Translations under genes and position numbers: made by a program
Shown here: positions 48,164 through 57,582 of the stretch, piece after piece
How positions within the stretch are numbered: the first letter of the stretch is position 1
Layout of the letters: every line of letters starts with the position of its first letter
Source of the DNA: Pedobacter sp. PLR
Lineage (GTDB): Bacteria > Bacteroidota > Bacteroidia > Sphingobacteriales > Sphingobacteriaceae
Assembly: GCF_026239675.1 (NCBI RefSeq)
Contig: NZ_JAPIVQ010000002.1
Coordinates: 248,001-312,000 of the forward strand
Direction: 5' to 3'
DNA: 64,000 bases
Notes under the pieces: generated by a model
What the model saw: the letters and a program-made list of their open reading frames with translations, nothing else
What the model was told of the DNA's origin: nothing
Database searches by the model: none

Positions 48164-49048
48164 ATGGCTAATTTAAAAGAAGTAAGAATTCGTATAACAT
48201 CGGTGCAATCTACACAGCAGATCACCAAGGCCATGAAAATGGTTTCGGCTGCGAAGTTGAAGCGTGCGACCAATGCGATTGTTCAGCTACGTCCGTATGC
48301 TACAAAGTTGAAAGAAATCCTAGGAAATCTTTCAGCGAGCTTAGAAGGATCATCGTCTCCGTATATTCAGGAACGTGAACCAAATAAGGTATTGATTGTA
48401 GTGGTTTCTTCTAACCGTGGTTTAGCTGGTGCCTTTAACATGAACGTGATTAAAGAATCCAACAATTTAATCTCGGAAAAATATAGCGAACAATACAAAA
48501 AAGGTAACGTGAGTATCGTCGCTATCGGTAAGAAAGCACATGATTTCTACGAGAAACGTGGATACAATGTTATTGGAAATAATCATGAAGTATATGCTGC
48601 GCTTACTTTTGAAAATGTAACCAGGATCACCAGTTCGATCATGGAAGGCTTTGAAAAAGGTGAATTTGATAAAGTAGAGTTAGTATACAACAGGTTTAAA
48701 AATGCGGCAGTTCAGATCTTAACTACTGAACAGTTATTGCCTCTTCCTAAAACTGAAATTGCCGAAGGTGCAGCAGCTGCTCATGCAGTTGATTACATCA
48801 TGGAGCCTTCTCAGGAGGAAATCGTATCGCAGTTGATCCCTAAGTCGATCAAAACTCAGGTATACAAAGCAGTATTGGATTCTCATGCTTCTGAGCATGG
48901 TGCCCGTATGACTTCAATGGATAAAGCAACTGAAAATGCTGGTGATTTGATTAAAGCGTTAAAGCTTTCTTACAATCAGGCACGTCAGGCTGCAATTACT
49001 ACAGAGCTTACAGAGATTGTAAGTGGTGCAGCTGCACTAAACGGGTAA
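48164..49048 (+). CDS. atpG: F-type ATP synthase subunit gamma
   Basis: 294 residues. The N-terminal helix LKEVRIRITSVQSTQQITKA and the C-terminal helix AGDLIKALKLSYNQARQA form the rotating central shaft. Last gene of the operon, followed by a terminator 18 bp after the stop; atpD and atpC must lie elsewhere, as is usual in Bacteroidota. Confidence 0.97.
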   Translation: MANLKEVRIRITSVQSTQQITKAMKMVSAAKLKRATNAIVQLRPYATKLKEILGNLSASLEGSSSPYIQEREPNKVLIVVVSSNRGLAGAFNMNVIKESNNLISEKYSEQYKKGNVSIVAIGKKAHDFYEKRGYNVIGNNHEVYAALTFENVTRITSSIMEGFEKGEFDKVELVYNRFKNAAVQILTTEQLLPLPKTEIAEGAAAAHAVDYIMEPSQEEIVSQLIPKSIKTQVYKAVLDSHASEHGARMTSMDKATENAGDLIKALKLSYNQARQAAITTELTEIVSGAAALNG

Positions 49049-49065
49049 TACTCCATCAACGTATT

Positions 49066-49095
49066 AAAGCCCTTATCCACACGGATAAGGGCTTT
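49066..49095 (+). terminator. Terminator of the ATP synthase operon
   Basis: A perfect 13-bp stem (49066-49078 with 49083-49095) with a 4-nt loop and a T run. Confidence 0.93.
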
Positions 49096-49172
49096 TTTTA
49101 TTTAGATTGGTAACGTTTTACGAGAGATTGAAATTTATCCTCCTGTTATATCGCTTTTTGGTTAATTAATAT

Positions 49173-49180
49173 TATTTTTG
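49173..49180 (+). promoter_or_regulatory. TATTTTTG promoter box
   Basis: Matches TAnnTTTG, 20 bases before the ATG at 49201; no well-spaced -33 element seen. Confidence 0.5.
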
Positions 49181-49200
49181 TGCCATAAATAGAAAACACT

Positions 49201-49416
49201 ATGGAACAGAGACCAAAGCACGATACACCTAGCATGAAAAGAGCTAACGAGACATCCATCTATAAATTAATGGCTGTAGGAATTGTAATTAGCGTTGTAG
49301 GCGTTTATTTGCGTTTTGCAGGTGATTCAATGACCTTATCATTGGTGTCATGGGCGATCTTGTTTGTCGGTGCATTCATCGCTTGTAAAGGCGTGTTCAA
49401 GATATTGGATGCCTAG
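49201..49416 (+). CDS. Small two-helix membrane protein
   Basis: 71 residues: a charged N-terminal 20 residues, then two membrane helices (about 23-40 and 46-66) with YLRFAGDS between them. No family recognised. It has its own promoter box and its own terminator, so it is a separate unit and probably a real gene. Confidence 0.75.
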   Translation: MEQRPKHDTPSMKRANETSIYKLMAVGIVISVVGVYLRFAGDSMTLSLVSWAILFVGAFIACKGVFKILDA

Positions 49417-49438
49417 TTTTAATTAACTATCATCTCTG

Positions 49439-49470
49439 AAATCCTCATCAACTCCGGTTGCTGAGGATTT
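49439..49470 (+). terminator. Terminator after the small membrane protein gene
   Basis: A 9-bp outer stem (49439-49447 with 49462-49470) and a 4-bp inner stem (49449-49452 with 49457-49460), followed by a T run. Confidence 0.85.
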
Positions 49471-49560
49471 TTTTTTGAGGTCACATTTCCATGACGGGTT
49501 AGTTTCTTAGGTTACCTTATCAGCCCCGCTGTATTAAGAAGAAACCTAACTATTGATCCT

Positions 49561-50412
49561 ATGAAGAAGTATATTGTTTATTGCGCTATAGCCCTTTTAT
49601 TTGCCGCCTGCAAGCAGGGAGACAGGGCTCATCGGGAGGATACTTCAGATGCCGTGAGTAATAACCTCGCAATTTCAGATAGCACGCTGACAGAAAAAAT
49701 TATCAAGACTGCCGATATGCGCTTTCGCGTTAAAGACGTGCAGCAGACTAAAGTTAAACTCGGCGATCTGATCAAAGCAGAAGGGGGTACCCTGGCCGAA
49801 TTCTCTATTCACAGCGATGTGTACCAGTCGGAAAAAGTTCGTTATTCCGCCGATTCCTTATTAGAACTGACTTCTTACCGTACTGAAGGTTCGGTAGTAG
49901 CCAAAATACCAGCCGATAAATTGGATGAATTTACCAATAAGGTAGCAGGTATGGCCGTATTTGTAGACCAGCAATCTATGAAGCTGGATGATCAAAGCAT
50001 TTCTTACCTGTCCAATGAATTGAAAAACAAGAACAGGGTAGAAGCCGTAGGTCAGTTAAATAAACACGCCAGTAAGAAAAGCAATAATGTGGAAACTGCC
50101 CTGGAGTTAAAGGACAGTTATGTAGACCAGAAAATTGAAAATATGAGGATCAATCAGCGTGTGAAATATAGTGACATCACGCTTTCTTTTTATCAGGATA
50201 ATACCGTGAAGAAACTGGTGGTAGGCAATGATAATTTATCAGATTACCGTCCTTCATTTTTCAGAAGATTAGGCCTGAATATCCAGAATGGATGGGTGAT
50301 CTTTATGGAGTTCTTATTGATCCTGGCAAATCTTTGGATGTTGATCCTGGTTGCCGTGGCTGCTTTTATCGCCTACAGGCAATACCGCAAAAGGAGAAAG
50401 ATCATTGCTTAG
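49561..50412 (+). CDS. DUF4349 family lipoprotein
   Basis: 283 residues. Lipobox Leu-Phe-Ala-Ala-Cys (Cys about 17), a domain starting KIIKTADMRFRVKDVQ that is typical of DUF4349, a coiled-coil-like middle (SNELKNKNRVEAVGQ) and a C-terminal membrane helix (about 245-268) followed by a basic tail. Function unknown. It appears to be a single gene closed by a terminator. Confidence 0.88.
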   Translation: MKKYIVYCAIALLFAACKQGDRAHREDTSDAVSNNLAISDSTLTEKIIKTADMRFRVKDVQQTKVKLGDLIKAEGGTLAEFSIHSDVYQSEKVRYSADSLLELTSYRTEGSVVAKIPADKLDEFTNKVAGMAVFVDQQSMKLDDQSISYLSNELKNKNRVEAVGQLNKHASKKSNNVETALELKDSYVDQKIENMRINQRVKYSDITLSFYQDNTVKKLVVGNDNLSDYRPSFFRRLGLNIQNGWVIFMEFLLILANLWMLILVAVAAFIAYRQYRKRRKIIA

Positions 50413-50450
50413 TTTTTAACAGCGCTAAAAGTTTAGGTAACATCATTTTT

Positions 50451-50494
50451 AACAAACATGCCCAATCCGGAAATCCAGATTGGGCATGTTTGTT
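50451..50494. terminator. Terminator after the DUF4349 gene
   Basis: A perfect 17-bp stem (50451-50467 with 50478-50494) followed by a T-rich stretch. ruvC is convergent, and the stem could serve both. Confidence 0.9.
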
Positions 50495-50535
50495 TTTGAA
50501 TTATCTGATTTCGATGAATGCTTTCTTATGCTGAA

Positions 50536-51099
50536 TTACTTCAGTCGTTTTTTGTTGTCTTTTGCAAAAGCCTCCCATCCGGAATAAGATTTTCCTGTAC
50601 CCGAAGTACTCACCCTTTGAAAGGAATGGCAAACGGCTACGGCTAAACCATCGGTCGCATCTAAAAACTGTGGGGTCTCTTTAAATTTAAGTAAAGTTTG
50701 TAGCATCGCGGCTACCTGTTCTTTTCCTGCACTTCCGCTACCGGTAATAGATTGTTTGATTTTACGCGGGGCGTATTCCGTGATCGGAATGTCTCTGGAT
50801 AAGGCTGCTGCCATCGCTACACCTTGCGCACGACCTAATTTCAGCATCACCTGGATGTTTTTACCATAGAAGGGAGCCTCTAGTGCCATCGCGTCTGGTT
50901 TATACTCGTCAATCAGGACAATGGTCTTTTCGAAGATGCGTTGAAGTTTTAAGAAATGGTCATCTAAATGGTCCATCCGGACAATCCCCATGGTAATCAA
51001 TTCGATCTTACTTCCCTTTTCCAATATCACCCCATACCCCATAATCGAAGTGCCCGGATCTATCCCGATGATCACCCTTTCCTTTTTTTCCACCAACAT
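50536..51099 (-). CDS. ruvC: Holliday junction resolvase RuvC
   Basis: 187 residues. The acidic catalytic set is visible: Asp in IIGIDPGTSIMGYG, Glu in ALEAPFYGKN and the Asp pair in LDATDGLAVAVCH. It cuts Holliday junctions made by RuvAB. Single gene, divergent from the flippase-like gene. Confidence 0.96.
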   Translation of the reverse strand: MLVEKKERVIIGIDPGTSIMGYGVILEKGSKIELITMGIVRMDHLDDHFLKLQRIFEKTIVLIDEYKPDAMALEAPFYGKNIQVMLKLGRAQGVAMAAALSRDIPITEYAPRKIKQSITGSGSAGKEQVAAMLQTLLKFKETPQFLDATDGLAVAVCHSFQRVSTSGTGKSYSGWEAFAKDNKKRLK

Positions 51100-51142
51100 A
51101 GAACAATATTAAGCATATTTGCACAGAGTAAAAGCAAAAAAG

Positions 51143-52120
51143 TTGACATCACAGTACAAAAAAATAGTTTCTTATATTCTTAAAGCCGGAATTGTTCTTT
51201 TCGCATTTTGGTTTGTGTATAGCAAACTAACGGAGAACAAGAACCTCCAGGATTTCAAAAACCTGCTTAGTAAACTTCCACAATGGGAAATTGTCTCTGT
51301 AATGGGATTTGTCTTGTTTCTGATGTTGGTGAACTGGGGACTGGAAGCCGTAAAATGGCAGAGGTTGATTTCCAGCGTAGAACGGATTAGCCTCTGGAAG
51401 GCTGTAGCATCCGTGTTTTGCGGCTTAACCTGGGCGGTATTTACCCCCAACAGGATCGGCGAATATGGTGGACGGGTGTTTTTCCTGTCGCCCAAAAGAA
51501 GGGTGATTGGCGTAGTGGCCATGGCGGTTGGTAACATCGGACAAATGGTGCTCACCAATGTATTCGGCGCCATCGCATTCTGTGTTTTCGTATATCGCTT
51601 TGTGAAAATAGATCCCTTGCTGTTTTATGCATTGGTCTTCTTTGCATTAATCTTTTGCTTGTTCTTCCTGATATTTTATTTTAACATCAAATGGCTGAAT
51701 GGACTTTTGCTTTCCATGAAGTTCACCCGAAAATATAAAAAGTTTTATAGCATCCTGGCGAGGTATCAAAAGAAAGAACTGCTGAAAATTCTTTCCCTTT
51801 GTTTTTTAAGGTACCTGGTTTTTAGTACACAGTATTTCATCCTGTTTTTCTGGCTGATCCCTAATCTTCATTACATGGAAATTCTGATGATGGTGAGTAT
51901 TCTGTTCTTTGTGCAGTCTACACTTCCCTCTTTAGATTTATTTGATATTGGAGTGAGGACCGCAACGGCTTCTTATTTCTTTAGCTCGATTACAGATCAG
52001 GAAGTCGCAGTGATCGCCTGTACGGCCAGTATCTGGCTGATAAATATTATTATTCCTGCTATATTAGGCACTTATTTCGTATTTAAACTTAACTTTTTTG
52101 GAAATTCACAGCGTAGCTAG
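51143..52120 (+). CDS. Flippase-like membrane protein (LPG synthase TM/UPF0104 family)
   Basis: 325 residues from the TTG at 51143; a longer frame from 51119 would overlap a TATTTG promoter-like box, so the later start is preferred. About eight membrane helices with FTPNRIGEYGGR, a segment typical of the AglD/MprF-like flippase family. It may help move lipid-linked sugars. Its end overlaps the start of the glycosyltransferase gene by 23 bp, which suggests a functional pair. Confidence 0.85.
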   Translation: MTSQYKKIVSYILKAGIVLFAFWFVYSKLTENKNLQDFKNLLSKLPQWEIVSVMGFVLFLMLVNWGLEAVKWQRLISSVERISLWKAVASVFCGLTWAVFTPNRIGEYGGRVFFLSPKRRVIGVVAMAVGNIGQMVLTNVFGAIAFCVFVYRFVKIDPLLFYALVFFALIFCLFFLIFYFNIKWLNGLLLSMKFTRKYKKFYSILARYQKKELLKILSLCFLRYLVFSTQYFILFFWLIPNLHYMEILMMVSILFFVQSTLPSLDLFDIGVRTATASYFFSSITDQEVAVIACTASIWLINIIIPAILGTYFVFKLNFFGNSQRS

Positions 52121-53234
52121 TTATATCACTTCTATTTTAACGGTCTTATATGTGTTCGTAGTTTTTGCCTTCATCAGAGGCTGGCATAAACTGAGCTATT
52201 ATCAGCCTGAAAAGCCCGCTTTTAAGACTAAGGTCTCCATTTTGGTGGCCGCCCGTAATGAAGCGGAAAACATTAGTAAAACCCTGGACGATCTTTGCGC
52301 GCAGTCTTACGATAAGACGCTCACAGAAATTATATTTATCGACGATCATTCTACCGATAATACCGCCGAAATCATTGAATCGTATGCTTCAAAAGGCGTA
52401 AAGCTGATTCGCTTAAATGAAGATCGTGCACTCAATTCTTATAAGAAAAAAGCCATTCAGACGGCCATTGGCCAATCTACCGGCGACCTGATCATTACTA
52501 CAGATGCCGATTGCAGAATGGGTAAGGACTGGTTGAAAACGATTATTGGTTTTTATGAAGAGAAAGACTATAAAATGATTTCCTCGCCCGTGGCTTATTT
52601 TGAAGAGAAGAGCTTCTTTGAACGCGCACAGGCCCTGGAGTTTCTATACCTGATCGGTTTGGGCGCTTCTACCATTGGCAATAAAAAACCTTCTACCTGC
52701 AACGGTGCCAATCTGGCTTATGAAAAAGCAGCTTTCTATGAGGTTGGTGGTTTCAAAGGGATCGATGATCTGGCTTCAGGTGATGATGAACTGCTGTTAC
52801 ATAAAATGGCGGCTCGTTATGATAACAACATTGGGTTCTTAAAACATGAGGATGCGGTGGTTTATACGCATGCAAAGGCGACGCTTGGCGAATTTATTCA
52901 GCAAAGAAAACGTTGGGCCTCGAAAAGTACACGCTATAAAAATAAGGCGATTATCGTGCTCGGGGTTGCCATCTGGTTGTTCAATGTGAGCATCTTATTA
53001 AATATCGCGATTGGCTTATTCATTGGATTCTATTTCAAACTGGCTTTAGCACAGTTGCTGATCAAAATTCTGGTAGAATTTATATTTTTATATCAGGTCA
53101 CTGGTTTCGCAAAAAGAAGAGAGTTGTTGGTGTTATTGCCGGTACTCAATTTGATGCATATCCTTTATATCGTGTATATTGGGGTAGCAGGGAACTCAGG
53201 AAAATACAATTGGAAAGGCAGAATGGTTAAATAA
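52098..53234 (+). CDS. Family 2 glycosyltransferase
   Basis: 378 residues starting with TTG at 52098 (no ATG is available before the conserved part). One N-terminal helix, then a GT-A domain with VSILVAARNEAENI, IFIDDHSTD, TTDADCRMG (the Asp-x-Asp metal motif), SGDDELLL and the QRKRW motif, and two or three C-terminal helices. It is a processive-type, membrane-bound transferase of unknown product. The stop and the next start share one base (TAATG). Confidence 0.9.
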   Translation: MEIHSVASYITSILTVLYVFVVFAFIRGWHKLSYYQPEKPAFKTKVSILVAARNEAENISKTLDDLCAQSYDKTLTEIIFIDDHSTDNTAEIIESYASKGVKLIRLNEDRALNSYKKKAIQTAIGQSTGDLIITTDADCRMGKDWLKTIIGFYEEKDYKMISSPVAYFEEKSFFERAQALEFLYLIGLGASTIGNKKPSTCNGANLAYEKAAFYEVGGFKGIDDLASGDDELLLHKMAARYDNNIGFLKHEDAVVYTHAKATLGEFIQQRKRWASKSTRYKNKAIIVLGVAIWLFNVSILLNIAIGLFIGFYFKLALAQLLIKILVEFIFLYQVTGFAKRRELLVLLPVLNLMHILYIVYIGVAGNSGKYNWKGRMVK

Positions 53235-54325
53235 TGGAAAACAACAGTAGCCCGTCGAAGGAGGTATGGAAGCGGTTTAAGCAGAACAAACTGGCTTTCT
53301 CCGGACTATTGTTTATTTTGTTCCTGATGCTGATCGGGATATTAGGCTACCTGATCACACCAGATCAAACGCCTTTTGCCAATACCATGCACTTGCAACT
53401 GAGCAATAAAAAACCTGGCCGGAGCTTTGACTTTCTGATCATCAGCAGAAACCCGGATGTTAAAAAGGTAAGTTTCCTGGAAAAGATGCTATCCGGACAA
53501 GAGTCGGATTATAAAAGTATTCCGGTTACTTCTTATCGGGAATCGGGAAATAAGGTCTATGCCTCTGAATATATCGGGGATGACGAACAGGCAGAAGAGT
53601 CTGTTTACCCTTTGCTGGAAGGTAAAAACCGGTACAGCCAGACTTTTTGGCTCGGCACAGATATCTATGGCCGGGATTTGCTGAGCAGGCTGATGATTGG
53701 CGTTCGCGTTTCGTTATCTGTAGGCCTCATGGCAGTACTCATTTCTCTTTTTATCGGGATTAGTTTAGGGGCTTTAGCCGGTTATTTTGGCGGAAAAACC
53801 GACGCATCCATTAGCTGGTTCATGAATGTGATCTGGTCGCTGCCTTCCTTGTTACTGGTGATTGCCATTTCTTTTGCACTAGGTAAAGGTTTCTGGCAGA
53901 TATTTATCGCCGTTGGCTTATCCACCTGGGTCGATGTGTCCAGATTGGTAAGAGGGCAGGTGATGGCCATGAAACATGTAGAATTTGTGGAAGCCGCAAA
54001 GGCACTCGGTTATTCCACGCCACGCATTATCATCAAGCATATGTTGCCCAATATTGCCGGACCGATTCTGGTTCTGGCCTCTGCAAATTTTGCCGCCGCA
54101 ATTTTATTGGAATCCGGATTGAGCTTTCTTGGATTTGGCGCACAGCCGCCCATGCCCAGCTGGGGAGGTATGATCAAGGAACATTATGGTTACATCATTA
54201 TGGATGCCGCATACCTCGCTATTTTGCCTGGTTTGGCCATTATGATCACTGTATATGCTTTTAATCTGCTGGCCATCGGTCTGAGGGATGCTTTCGATGT
54301 GAAATCTCAGAATATTTCTGTTTAA
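53234..54325 (+). CDS. Oligopeptide-type ABC transporter permease (DppC/OppC-like)
   Basis: 363 residues, about 60 longer than typical. The N-terminal helix is followed by an extracytoplasmic insertion of about 100 residues before FWLGTDIYGRDLLSRLM, then the permease domain with five helices and the cytoplasmic contact loop EAAKALGYSTPRIIIKHMLPN. No ATPase or binding protein is near. The gene is translationally coupled to the GT2 gene (TAATG), which is odd for a peptide transporter. Confidence 0.92.
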   Translation: MENNSSPSKEVWKRFKQNKLAFSGLLFILFLMLIGILGYLITPDQTPFANTMHLQLSNKKPGRSFDFLIISRNPDVKKVSFLEKMLSGQESDYKSIPVTSYRESGNKVYASEYIGDDEQAEESVYPLLEGKNRYSQTFWLGTDIYGRDLLSRLMIGVRVSLSVGLMAVLISLFIGISLGALAGYFGGKTDASISWFMNVIWSLPSLLLVIAISFALGKGFWQIFIAVGLSTWVDVSRLVRGQVMAMKHVEFVEAAKALGYSTPRIIIKHMLPNIAGPILVLASANFAAAILLESGLSFLGFGAQPPMPSWGGMIKEHYGYIIMDAAYLAILPGLAIMITVYAFNLLAIGLRDAFDVKSQNISV

Positions 54326-54393
54326 TCCTGAAGCGCAGGTTTTGCGCGGGTAAAAGGAAGGTGATTTCGAATGGCGGAAGGGCTTTAATTTAT

Positions 54394-54401
54394 TAACTTT
54401 G
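54394..54401 (+). promoter_or_regulatory. TAACTTTG promoter box for rnhB
   Basis: Matches TAnnTTTG, followed by TAGG and the ATG at 54406; the 4-base spacing predicts a leaderless transcript. Confidence 0.6.
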
Positions 54402-54405
54402 TAGG

Positions 54406-55017
54406 ATGCTGTTAAACTGTTACCAGAACGAATTAGTGGAAGCCGGCTGCGATGAAGCAGGTAGAGGCTGTCTTGCAGGCCCTGTATTTGCCGCGGCCGT
54501 GATTTTGCCGAAAGATTTTCCTGCCGGTGAACTGAACGACTCTAAAAAACTGAACCATAAACAGCGTGAAGCGTTAAGGATCATCATCGAAAAGGAAGCG
54601 ATTGCCTGGGCAGTAGCTGAAGTGGACCATGTGGAAATCGATAAGATCAATATCTTAAATGCTTCTTTTTTAGCCATGCACAGGGCGATAGAAAAGTTAG
54701 TTGTACAACCGGAGTATCTGGTGATTGATGGTAACCGCTTTAAAACTTATCCGGAAATCCCGCATGCCTGTATCGTAAAAGGGGACGGCAAATACCTGAA
54801 CATTGCAGCCGCTTCGATCCTTGCGAAAACACATCGGGATGCGTATATGGAGAAAATTGCGAAAGAATATCCGGTTTATCAATGGAAACAAAATAAAGGA
54901 TATCCTACCATTGTGCATCGTAATGCCGCTTTAGCACACGGCTTATCACCATATCATCGAAAAACATTCAATATTTCAAGACCTCAGCTGGCACTGTTTT
55001 CCGAAAGCGAAGGATAA
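54406..55017 (+). CDS. rnhB: Ribonuclease HII
   Basis: 203 residues. [15 protein letters not shown] with the Asp-Glu pair, LVIDGNR and the later HRDAYM segment contain the acidic metal-binding residues. It nicks DNA at embedded ribonucleotides and removes RNA primers. It has its own promoter and is followed by a GT4 gene after 18 bp. Confidence 0.96.
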   Translation: MLLNCYQNELVEAGCDEAGRGCLAGPVFAAAVILPKDFPAGELNDSKKLNHKQREALRIIIEKEAIAWAVAEVDHVEIDKINILNASFLAMHRAIEKLVVQPEYLVIDGNRFKTYPEIPHACIVKGDGKYLNIAAASILAKTHRDAYMEKIAKEYPVYQWKQNKGYPTIVHRNAALAHGLSPYHRKTFNISRPQLALFSESEG

Positions 55018-55035
55018 TTAGTATTTTCACATACT

Positions 55036-56238
55036 TTGAAAACACTCATACTCACCAACCGAATACCCTTTCCGCCAAATAGTGGCTATCCGATCGTGGT
55101 TTACAATACCATCAAAGGATTGTTGAATTTGGGGGTAGAGATCACTTTGTTTAGTATCAACCCTAAGAAATATCGGGTAGATGTAGAAGATATCGATGAT
55201 CCTTTATTCGGAAAGATCAAATTTTATTCAGTTGACCTGGATACGGGGGTGAATGTCTATGGGGCTTTACTCAATATTTTTTCCAATCAATCTTATAATG
55301 TTTCCCGTTATTATGATGAGGATGCCGCCCGTTTACTAGCTGAGGTATTGAAGGAAAATGATTTTGATATCATCCAGTTTGAAGGACTATTTGTGGTGCC
55401 TTACCTGGATGTAGTCAAAGAACACAGCAAGGCGAAAGTGATTTACCGCGCCCATAATATTGAGTTTGATGTCTGGGAGCGCATCGCGATGACAGAAAAA
55501 TTTACGCCAAGGAGAAGTTACCTTCAATTTCTTGCCCGTCGTTTGAAAGTTTATGAAACAGAACAGATCAATCGTTTTCATCAGGTTTTCGCGATCTCTG
55601 AGCAAGACCGGCAAAGTATTTTAAGATTCGGTTCGGCAACAGCACTGGAAGTTTTTCCGGTAGCACTGGACTTTGAAAAGTATGTAACAGATCCTTCGAA
55701 AACGAGTTTCCCCACCCTGTTTCATTTGGGTGCAATGGACTGGCGCCCCAATAGAGAAGGACTGGAATGGTTTCTGGATGAAATCTGGCCCGATATTGAG
55801 AAGCTAAATTCCGAACTCCGCTTTTATATCGCCGGTAAAAATATGCCAAAACAGTTTTTTGAATACGATTCCGATAACCTCGTGGTAGAAGGGGAGGTCT
55901 TTGATGCCGTAGAATTTATCAATTCTAAAGCCATCATGATTGTACCCTTGTTGTCAGGAAGTGGGATGCGCGTGAAAATTATTGAAGGGATGGCCATGAG
56001 TAAATGTATCATCGCTACCAGTATGGCTGCCGAGGGTATTCGCTGCGAACATGGAAAAGATATTCTCATCGCGGATACCGCGGATGAGTTTTACCGGGCA
56101 ATCCTGCAATGTATCACCAATCCTAAAAAATGGAAGGAAATTGGGGAAAACGCAAGGAAAACTGTGGAAAGAGACCATGATGTCAAAATCATCGCTGAAA
56201 GAATGCTGAATATCTACCAAAAATTACTTACTGTTTAA
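55036..56238 (+). CDS. Family 4 glycosyltransferase
   Basis: 400 residues starting with TTG at 55036 (MKTLILTNRIPFPPNSGYPIV). A GT-B fold with IIQFEGLFVVPYL, YRAHNIEFDVWER, the second-domain start LFHLGAMDWRPNREGL and VPLLSGSGMRVKIIEGMAM with the nucleotide-sugar-binding Glu. Product unknown; probably surface polysaccharide or lipid-linked glycan. Follows rnhB with an 18-bp gap. Confidence 0.9.
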   Translation: MKTLILTNRIPFPPNSGYPIVVYNTIKGLLNLGVEITLFSINPKKYRVDVEDIDDPLFGKIKFYSVDLDTGVNVYGALLNIFSNQSYNVSRYYDEDAARLLAEVLKENDFDIIQFEGLFVVPYLDVVKEHSKAKVIYRAHNIEFDVWERIAMTEKFTPRRSYLQFLARRLKVYETEQINRFHQVFAISEQDRQSILRFGSATALEVFPVALDFEKYVTDPSKTSFPTLFHLGAMDWRPNREGLEWFLDEIWPDIEKLNSELRFYIAGKNMPKQFFEYDSDNLVVEGEVFDAVEFINSKAIMIVPLLSGSGMRVKIIEGMAMSKCIIATSMAAEGIRCEHGKDILIADTADEFYRAILQCITNPKKWKEIGENARKTVERDHDVKIIAERMLNIYQKLLTV

Positions 56239-56246
56239 TTTTTATG

Positions 56247-56254
56247 TACTTTTG
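56247..56254 (+). promoter_or_regulatory. TACTTTTG promoter box for gcvT
   Basis: Matches TAnnTTTG right after the GT4 stop and about 190 bases before the gcvT ATG, which implies an unusually long leader. Confidence 0.5.
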
Positions 56255-56258
56255 CCCA

Positions 56259-56410
56259 CGTTTTTGGCCGGTTAAAGGGGAATGATGTGTGTAAAGCAAC
56301 CAAAAACGATAACAAGTCAGCAAGATAACAATACGGATAGAATCCGCCTTTTTAAGGTAAATTCCATCACCATATAATAAAATTATTCCAATGGAAAGGC
56401 CATTTTTTTT
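56259..56410 (+). promoter_or_regulatory. Long structured leader of gcvT with a terminator-like hairpin
   Basis: A 9-bp helix (56259-56267 with 56300-56308), a small hairpin near 56333-56345, and a 5-bp stem (56390-56394 with 56400-56404) ending in a run of eight Ts (56403-56410). The 5' arm of the last stem can instead pair with 56362-56367, which would disrupt it. It has the shape of an attenuator, but the short stem makes this tentative. It is not a recognisable glycine riboswitch. Confidence 0.35.
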
Positions 56411-56429
56411 GCCACTTCATAACCGTTAA
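56391..56429 (+). other. Possible 12-codon upstream reading frame in the gcvT leader
   Basis: ATG at 56391 opens a frame coding [12 protein letters not shown] and ends at 56429, 17 bases before gcvT. The 12 bases before it (AAAATTATTCCA) nearly repeat those before the gcvT ATG (AAAATTATTCTA). Confidence 0.35.
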
Positions 56430-56446
56430 AAAACAAAATTATTCTA

Positions 56447-57526
56447 ATGAAAAATACCGCATTAACAGAAAAACACATTTCATTAGGTGCCAAAATGGTA
56501 CCTTTCGCAGGTTACAATATGCCAGTTCAGTATGAAGGTATCAATGCAGAACACGCGACCGTAAGAGGATCTGTGGGCGTTTTTGACGTAAGTCACATGG
56601 GTGAATTCATCGTAAAAGGTGAAAATGCACTGGATCTGATTCAGAGAGTAACCAGCAATGATGCTTCAAAATTATATGACGGTAAAGTACAGTATTCTTG
56701 TCTGCCGAATGAAGATGGTGGTATTGTAGACGATTTATTGGTTTACAGAATGGATGAAACTACTTATATGTTAGTAGTGAATGCTTCCAACATTGAGAAA
56801 GACTGGAACTGGATTCAGAAATTCAATGATAAAGGTGTAGAAATGCACAATATCTCTGACCAGACTTCTCTTTTAGCGATTCAAGGCCCTAAAGCAGCAG
56901 AAGCATTGCAGAGCTTAACAGAGGTAGATCTTGCTTCTATGGAGTACTACAACTTCGTAAAAGGAACTTTTGCAGGTGTTGACAATGTGATCATTTCTGC
57001 TACAGGTTACACTGGTGCCGGTGGTTTTGAGATCTATTTCGACAATGCAAATGCAGATGTAATCTGGGATGCTATTTTCGAAGCTGGCGCGCCATTCGGT
57101 ATTAAGCCAATTGGTTTAGGTGCACGTGATACTTTGCGTTTAGAAATGGGTTTCTGTTTATACGGAAATGACATCGATGATACCACTTCTCCAATTGAAG
57201 CAGGATTAGGATGGATTACTAAATTCAGCAAAAAATTCACCAATTCTGAGGCTTTACAAGCACAGAAAGAAGCTGGTGTTGCCCGCAAACTGATCGGTTT
57301 TGAAATGATCGACAGAGGTATTCCCCGTCATGATTATGAGATTGTAGATGCAGAAGGAAATGTAACCGGAAGAGTAACTTCAGGTACACAGGCACCATCT
57401 TTACAAAAAGCAATCGGTATGGGTTATATCGACAAAGCTTTGGCTAAAGAAGGTACTGAGATCTTTATCAATATCCGTAACAATAAAATTAAAGCGAAAG
57501 TGGTAAAATTCCCTTTCACTAAATAA
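56447..57526 (+). CDS. gcvT: Glycine cleavage system aminomethyltransferase (T protein)
   Basis: 359 residues, the usual length. [46 protein letters not shown] and [15 protein letters not shown] are diagnostic. It moves the methylene group from the H-protein-bound intermediate to tetrahydrofolate. gcvH and gcvP are not nearby. It has its own promoter and a long leader. Confidence 0.97.
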   Translation: MKNTALTEKHISLGAKMVPFAGYNMPVQYEGINAEHATVRGSVGVFDVSHMGEFIVKGENALDLIQRVTSNDASKLYDGKVQYSCLPNEDGGIVDDLLVYRMDETTYMLVVNASNIEKDWNWIQKFNDKGVEMHNISDQTSLLAIQGPKAAEALQSLTEVDLASMEYYNFVKGTFAGVDNVIISATGYTGAGGFEIYFDNANADVIWDAIFEAGAPFGIKPIGLGARDTLRLEMGFCLYGNDIDDTTSPIEAGLGWITKFSKKFTNSEALQAQKEAGVARKLIGFEMIDRGIPRHDYEIVDAEGNVTGRVTSGTQAPSLQKAIGMGYIDKALAKEGTEIFINIRNNKIKAKVVKFPFTK

Positions 57527-57582
57527 TATCAAAAGAGCAATAGAAAACACGATCACTTAGCGACACCTCCATTCCATTACCC

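Noticed and set aside
56239..56446. Glycine riboswitch before gcvT
   Set aside because: The conserved core of that riboswitch is not visible in the leader.
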